From: Vibrio tapetis subsp. quintayensis
Lineage (GTDB): Bacteria > Pseudomonadota > Gammaproteobacteria > Enterobacterales > Vibrionaceae
Reading direction: 5' to 3'
Assembly: GCF_030409945.1 (NCBI RefSeq)
Contig: NZ_JAUFQV010000036.1
Location: 124,001 to 188,000 of the forward strand
DNA: 64,000 bases
Shown: piece by piece, positions 59,647-64,000 of the stretch
Layout: every line of letters starts with the position of its first letter
How positions within the stretch are numbered: the first letter of the stretch is position 1
The notes under the pieces: generated by a model
Told to the model about the DNA's origin: nothing
The model's database searches: none
The model's input: the letters and a program-made list of their open reading frames with translations, nothing else
Program-made: the position numbers and the translations under genes

Positions 59647-61049
59647 GAGTTATCCTTCTGAGCGATTGCACTAGATTCGTATTGGCTGAATGTGTTCATT
59701 TCGTTGCTAAGTGCTAGCAACTTATTTAAAGCGATAAGGTAGTTGAATCGCGCGAGGTGTTGTTGCGTTTTGATGCTTGCTAAATACAGTTCTGCATCGA
59801 CGACTTCTAACGAGTTTGAAAGACCTTGATTAAAGGCTCTGCTACGTAAATTTAGGTTCTCTTTTGCCAAACTTAAGCTCGATTCTAAGCCGTTTACTTC
59901 TTCCATCGACTGTTCAGCGGAAAGGTAGGTTTTTTCAACCAAAACTTCGAGGTTCTTCTCGGCTTGAATGCGAAGGTATTGCACTTGTCGAACGGCGCTA
60001 TGTGCTGCTTGAGAACGGTCAGAGCGACCAGACGTATCAATTAAAGGCACGCTTACACCGATACCAACCATCCAGTCAGGTTTCATTTGGCTCGCTAAAC
60101 TTTCGTGTTCGTAAACAGAGTAATCACCGTAAACAAATACTTCAGGTAAGTATTTTCCGTCTTCTGCTTTGACTAAATTGGTCGCTTGCTTCTTTTTGGC
60201 ATCTAGAATGTCTAACCCTGGGTAGGTAGCTAGAGTTTGATCAACAAACGCCGATAGTGGAGGAAGCTTATGATTAATGAACAGCGCACTTTCTAGCTCG
60301 ATGTCTTTTTGGTTGAGCATGCTGGCAAGCGCAGCAGAGGCAATTTCCATGTCTCGGGCGGCTTTACGTGTGTCTACTCGAGCTTTATCCAAAGAGGCTT
60401 CGGCTTGTAGGCGTTCTACTTTGGCAATTTGGCCTTGTTTTTCAAGTTTGAGAGCAAAGTCTCGGTGTTGGGTGAGGCCTTTTTCTACCGCTTGACGAGT
60501 GACCAGCACTTCTTTGGTGAGCACAACACTGAAGTAGTATTTACTTAAATCTTCAAATCGAGCTTGGCGTTCCATCGCGTATTCGCTACGGGCTTGATCA
60601 GCTTGGCCAGAGGCGATTTCTTGAGCTGCAGTGATGCGGCCGCCAGTAAATATCGGCCAGATGGCACGGATAGATGAAGAAAAGATATCTCGTTCCGTGA
60701 CAGTTGTTTCGATACCTCCGATGAGGTTACCAATAGCCTGATCAATAGCCGGAATACCACTACCAGATAAGCCTGTTGTAGCGTCTGCTAGTTGGTGACC
60801 ATTCACCGTCACGTCTTTATCTAACACAGTGTAATTGGCGGATAGCTTGATGCTCGGTAAGTTCAAACCGTCTTTAGATTGTTGTAAGTAGCGGTAGCGA
60901 TCAACGTTGGCTTGTGATGCCGCAAGTGAATCGTTGTCATTTTGTACAATTTGCCATGCTTGTTCAAAAGCCAGCGGCTGCGCATTGGCTGCAGCAAAGG
61001 GAAGTGCAAGAACACTGCCGATTAGCCAAGAGGTCGTACGTTTCATCAT
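59643..61049 (-). CDS. TolC-family outer membrane factor
   Basis: About 468 residues. A signal peptide (MMKRTTSWLIGSVLALPFAAANA, cut before QPLAF) is followed by two repeats of the outer-membrane efflux protein domain with long helical hairpins (SLAASQANVDRYRYLQQSKDGLNLPSIKLSANY and FVYGDYSVYEHESL). I chose the ATG at 61049: GGCGG lies just upstream, and the predicted transcript starts near 61083, which leaves too little leader for the ATG at 61070. It is the first gene of the export operon. Confidence 0.92.
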   Translation of the reverse strand: MMKRTTSWLIGSVLALPFAAANAQPLAFEQAWQIVQNDNDSLAASQANVDRYRYLQQSKDGLNLPSIKLSANYTVLDKDVTVNGHQLADATTGLSGSGIPAIDQAIGNLIGGIETTVTERDIFSSSIRAIWPIFTGGRITAAQEIASGQADQARSEYAMERQARFEDLSKYYFSVVLTKEVLVTRQAVEKGLTQHRDFALKLEKQGQIAKVERLQAEASLDKARVDTRKAARDMEIASAALASMLNQKDIELESALFINHKLPPLSAFVDQTLATYPGLDILDAKKKQATNLVKAEDGKYLPEVFVYGDYSVYEHESLASQMKPDWMVGIGVSVPLIDTSGRSDRSQAAHSAVRQVQYLRIQAEKNLEVLVEKTYLSAEQSMEEVNGLESSLSLAKENLNLRSRAFNQGLSNSLEVVDAELYLASIKTQQHLARFNYLIALNKLLALSNEMNTFSQYESSAIAQKDNS

Positions 61050-61074
61050 TGTCCGCCTAAGGAAGTACATTATC

Positions 61075-61090
61075 TAGAGTATATACTCTA
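61075..61090 (-). promoter_or_regulatory. 16-bp perfect palindromic operator at the export operon promoter
   Basis: TAGAGTATATACTCTA reads the same on both strands and covers the predicted transcription start. A dimeric repressor bound here would block the promoter. Confidence 0.65.
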
Positions 61091-61117
61091 TTTTAAAGGT
61101 CTAACATCTAATGTAAA
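61090..61117 (-). promoter_or_regulatory. Sigma-70 promoter of the TolC-HlyD-ABC2 operon
   Basis: Minus strand: TTTACA (61117-61112), 16-base spacer, TAAAAT (61095-61090), each five of six matches to consensus. Confidence 0.65.
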
Positions 61118-61267
61118 GAGTAGAAAGTGTAAATCAAAGTTACACATAACGGTAGCTTACTAAGTGTTCGATTAGCAATGATTAAAAAGCAATATCTGCC
61201 ATAGTTAACAATATAAATGTAACGAGAATGTTATTGTTGGCTTTCCAATAGGTTAAGGAAAGACACA

Positions 61268-62869
61268 TTGAATTGGAATAGCTTAAGTTTCAGGCGAAGA
61301 CTATTGATAATCATGACCTTTTCGGGGTTAATTGAGCTGCTCATTTTATCTGGGGCGGGCTTTGCCTACATCAAACATTCTCAACAGCAAGAAATGGGGC
61401 AAAAGGCCCTAGGAATTGCACAATTTCTTGCTCAATCTCCAACGGTTGTTTCTATGGTTGAACGCTCAGAAGCCGATAGGTTATCTGATCAGATAGCAAG
61501 GTTAACTCAATCAATAGGCGCGACGTTCATCGTGATAGGAGACAGTCGCGGAGTGCGGCTTATTCACCCTTTGCCAGAACGAATTGGTTTGCCGATGAAA
61601 GGTGGAGACAACATCCGCGCGTTGGAAAAAGGGGAATCCTACGTGTCTTTCGCCCATGGTTCATTGGGCAAATCTGTTAGAGGTAAAACCCCAATCTTCA
61701 ATGCGAGTGGGCAGATCATCGGCGTGGTTTCTGTCGGCTATTTACTGGATAGTTTGCAAGATCGAATAGAGCCATTTTTGGCTTTTCTTATCGCCATGGC
61801 ACTGTTTGTTGTTGTCGCAAATGGGTTCTTATCAAATTATGCTTCACGTCGTTTTCAAAAAGCGATATTAGGCTTTGAACCAGAAGAAATTGCTCGTTTG
61901 TATGTTGAGCTCGATATCACCATGAGCACCATTAAAGAGGGGGTTATCAGTATCGATAGCCACGGGTTCATTCGTTCTATCAACAAAAGTGCTTGTGAGA
62001 TTTTGCAAGTTTCGCGAGACCAAGCCATTAACCAAGCGATGAAGTCCGTACTTCCAGACAGCGGCCTTACCGAAATTTTGACCACCAAAGAGGCCCAGCA
62101 AGATCTCGATATCTACCTTAACGGTCAGCATATTGTGGCAAATAGGTATCCGATCATTGTCGAGGGGCAAGTAGTTGGAGCGGTATCGAGTTTTCGTCGC
62201 CGAGATGAAATCACAGAGTTAACCAAGCAGCTATCGCAAAGCCGTGAATACGCCGATATGTTGCGCTCTCAAACACATGAACATCGCAACAAACTCAATA
62301 CGATCAGTGGGCTGGTGCAGTTGGGTGAAATAGAGGCGGTGCAACGCCTTATTGGTCAGGAAACCGATCACTATCAAAGCTTGATCGGTTTCATTCGAGA
62401 AATAGTAACCGACCCTTTAGTCGCGGGCTTGTTGTTGGGTAAAACAGAGCGAGCGAGAGAACTCGGATTAACACTTGAAATAGATGAAGACTCGCGGTTG
62501 ATGTCGCTGCCGGAGGGCATGAGCGCCGACAACATAGTGACCATTTTAGGTAACCTGATTGATAACGCTTTTGATGCCACTTTAAGTAATGAGAAACGCG
62601 AGACTAATAGCATAAGTGTCTCTATCGGTGATTATGGAACAGAAGTGGTACTTGAAGTAGAAGACCGAGGTTGTGGTTTACCCAAACACTTGTCTGTTGA
62701 GCAACTATTTACTAAGGGCATATCAAGTAAAAATTCGGTCGGAAGGGGCATGGGGCTGTACCTAGTTAACAAGCTCGTTAACTTAAATAATGGTCAACTA
62801 GAAATAGTAAATAACGCCTCTCAAGGAGCGAGAGTCGCGGTGTATTTACCCAAGGAAAAGCAGAAGTGA
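61268..62869 (+). CDS. CitA/DcuS-family sensor histidine kinase
   Basis: A 533-residue membrane kinase with TM1 at about 11-34 and an extracytoplasmic single-Cache sensor at about 35-170 (GATFIVIGDSRGVRLIHPLPERIGLPM and GKTPIFNASGQIIGVVSVGYL). TM2 is at about 170-188 and a cytoplasmic PAS at about 210-305. The H-box is SQTHEHRNKLNTISGL (His 337), and HATPase motifs are ILGNLIDNAFDAT, VEDRGCGLP and GRGMGLYLV. The start is TTG at 61268 with AAGGA upstream; the next ATG would cut TM1. The sensor resembles those binding citrate or C4-dicarboxylates, but the ligand is unknown. It is coupled to the response regulator by a 4-base overlap (GTGA). Confidence 0.93.
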   Translation: MNWNSLSFRRRLLIIMTFSGLIELLILSGAGFAYIKHSQQQEMGQKALGIAQFLAQSPTVVSMVERSEADRLSDQIARLTQSIGATFIVIGDSRGVRLIHPLPERIGLPMKGGDNIRALEKGESYVSFAHGSLGKSVRGKTPIFNASGQIIGVVSVGYLLDSLQDRIEPFLAFLIAMALFVVVANGFLSNYASRRFQKAILGFEPEEIARLYVELDITMSTIKEGVISIDSHGFIRSINKSACEILQVSRDQAINQAMKSVLPDSGLTEILTTKEAQQDLDIYLNGQHIVANRYPIIVEGQVVGAVSSFRRRDEITELTKQLSQSREYADMLRSQTHEHRNKLNTISGLVQLGEIEAVQRLIGQETDHYQSLIGFIREIVTDPLVAGLLLGKTERARELGLTLEIDEDSRLMSLPEGMSADNIVTILGNLIDNAFDATLSNEKRETNSISVSIGDYGTEVVLEVEDRGCGLPKHLSVEQLFTKGISSKNSVGRGMGLYLVNKLVNLNNGQLEIVNNASQGARVAVYLPKEKQK

Positions 62870-63549
62870 CAGAATTAATTAGAGTCATGATCATAGAAGA
62901 TGACCTAGCCATCGCAGAAGTACATCGTCGGTATTTGGCTCAGATAGGCGGCTACGAAGTGGTCGCAATTGCGACGAATCAAACGGAAGCCGAAATGCAG
63001 CTAGACATCCTAAAGCCTCAGTTGGTGATACTTGATGTTTATCTGCCTGACGGTAATGGGTTAGAAATTTTGCGTCAGGTGCGTCAGCAGCAACAAGCGT
63101 GCGATGTTATTTTGGTTACCGCTGCCCGTGATGTAGACACCTTACAAGAAGCCATGCGCGGAGGCGTAGTCGATTATCTACTTAAGCCCGTTATGTTCCC
63201 AAGGCTAGAAGCCGCGCTAAAAAAATACCAGCAGCAACGACATCAGTTAACAGGGACAAACGACTTAGATCAGCAGATTGTCGACAAAATGCTCCAAGCA
63301 CAAAATGCCGATGATGCCTCAGCTCGATTACCTAAAGGGATAGACGGTGTAACGTTAGATAAAATACGTGAATTGTTTAAACATGAAGCTCAGTTAACCG
63401 CGGATGAATCTGGAAATCGGATTGGAGCAAGCAGAACAACGGCGAGACGGTACTTAGAATATCTCATTTCAACCGGCGAGCTTGAAGCCGACGTAGTGTA
63501 CGGAACGGTAGGGAGACCAGAGCGAAGCTATAAAAAAGTAATCCGTTGA
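62866..63549 (+). CDS. CitB/DcuR-family response regulator
   Basis: A 227-residue regulator. Receiver domain 1-120: acidic E11/D12/D13, phospho-acceptor D57 in VILDVYLPDGNG, and Lys in YLLKPV. The C-terminal DNA-binding part includes the winged helix-turn-helix of the family (GNRIGASRTTARRYLEYLISTGELEADVVYGTVGRPERSY). The start is GTG with AAGGA upstream, overlapping the kinase stop. It probably controls the binding-protein gene that follows and perhaps transport genes beyond the right edge. Confidence 0.93.
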   Translation: MTELIRVMIIEDDLAIAEVHRRYLAQIGGYEVVAIATNQTEAEMQLDILKPQLVILDVYLPDGNGLEILRQVRQQQQACDVILVTAARDVDTLQEAMRGGVVDYLLKPVMFPRLEAALKKYQQQRHQLTGTNDLDQQIVDKMLQAQNADDASARLPKGIDGVTLDKIRELFKHEAQLTADESGNRIGASRTTARRYLEYLISTGELEADVVYGTVGRPERSYKKVIR

Positions 63550-63614
63550 AAGTAGCGTCGTATGGAAAACTCTCGTCTACACTTATTGGATAGTAAGAGC
63601 ATGAAGGAGTGAGT

Positions 63615-64000
63615 ATGTTCAAATGGTTACTGTTCGTCTGCATGGCCGTTTTTGTTTCACACACTCAAGCAAAAAATGTGGTGTTCGTTCATAGTTATCA
63701 TTTTGGTTACCCTTGGGTGAAAGATTATCGAATTGGATTTCTAGAGACAATAGATAAAATGGAAATCCATGAATTTCAGATGGATACCAAAAGACGAGAC
63801 CCAAAAGAGTTTGAAGCGATTGCAGAGCAAGCTTGGTCTTTTGTAATAAAAAATTCACCGGATGTCGTGGTGGTATCAGATGACAATGCGCTTAAGTACC
63901 TTGGCCCTAGGTTGATAGAACAACGCATCCCATTTTTCTTTATGGGAGTGAATGCCAACCCGCGTAATTATATTCCAATCACCGACACTGTTTCTGGCGT
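63615..64000 (+). CDS. ABC-type periplasmic binding protein (PF04392-like), partial at right edge
   Basis: Start at ATG 63615 with AAGGAG five bases upstream; the frame is open to the right edge (128 complete codons). A signal peptide (MFKWLLFVCMAVFVSHTQA) is followed by NVVFVHSYHFGYPWVKDYRIGF, PDVVVVSDDNALKYLGPRL and IPFFFMGVNANPRNY. This is the pattern of ABC substrate-binding-like proteins often tied to signalling. It lies 65 bases after the response regulator, so it may be a co-sensor for the kinase or part of a target transporter. Confidence 0.85.
   Translation, partial: MFKWLLFVCMAVFVSHTQAKNVVFVHSYHFGYPWVKDYRIGFLETIDKMEIHEFQMDTKRRDPKEFEAIAEQAWSFVIKNSPDVVVVSDDNALKYLGPRLIEQRIPFFFMGVNANPRNYIPITDTVSG

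Overview
The window is a piece of a gammaproteobacterial chromosome, almost certainly a Vibrio (Vibrionaceae). The evidence is gene content and order: ycjX-ycjF-tyrR, azoR divergent from hrpA, pabB and nudL near sdaC-sdaA, a tandem glycine riboswitch in front of a Na+/alanine symporter as in V. cholerae, and many Vibrio-type membrane and envelope genes. The species cannot be fixed from the sequence alone. I see no tRNA, rRNA, CRISPR array, integron cassette or prophage. Most of the window is ordinary core chromosome, with small accessory patches at about 22-24 kb, 40-42 kb and 53-56 kb.

Layout. 0-12.3 kb is mostly minus strand: a membrane protein cut by the left edge, a hypothetical, asnS, a chemotaxis receptor with a periplasmic c-type haem motif, queD (+), an acetyltransferase, the serine module sdaC-sdaA with a hairpin between the genes, nudL, a double-receiver protein with a degenerate GGDEF domain, and pabB. 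12.5-22.4 kb is mostly plus strand: class I fumarase, ycjX-ycjF-tyrR with a TyrR box, rimJ, DUF2947, DUF1304, a YdjC/ChbG deacetylase (-), a diacylglycerol-kinase-like lipid kinase and a 74-residue protein behind a strong promoter. 22.4-24.1 kb holds two tandem secreted metzincin-type metalloproteases. 24.3-29.9 kb is a three-gene minus-strand operon (DUF2760 membrane protein and two divergent Hsp70 proteins) behind a good match to a sigma-32 heat-shock promoter.

30-39 kb holds a DEDDh exonuclease, a multidomain secreted endonuclease I, a complete five-gene peptide-type ABC importer, and TerB. 39.3-48.7 kb holds a TauE/SafE permease, an OmpV/MipA-like outer membrane protein with a G8 tract, azoR/hrpA, two paralogous small beta-barrels and a periplasmic rhodanese. 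Two unrelated heptanucleotide tandem repeats lie within 2.1 kb here. 48.8-56.3 kb holds an M32 carboxypeptidase, a LysE exporter, the riboswitch-controlled symporter, a two-gene membrane/coiled-coil unit, and a REP-associated tyrosine transposase with inverted copies of a short repeat, bounded by two near-identical terminator hairpins. 56.4-61.1 kb is a TolC-HlyD-ABC2-ABC2 export operon with no ATPase gene and a palindromic operator at its promoter. 61.3 kb to the right edge is a CitA/DcuS-type two-component system followed by a periplasmic binding protein cut by the edge.

The best candidate for a little-described system is the heat-shock-type operon DUF2760-Hsp70-Hsp70. The next most interesting items are the haem-binding chemoreceptor, the paired metzincins, the RAYT/repeat island, the ATPase-less ABC-2 exporter, and the local cluster of unstable simple repeats around the OmpV-like gene.
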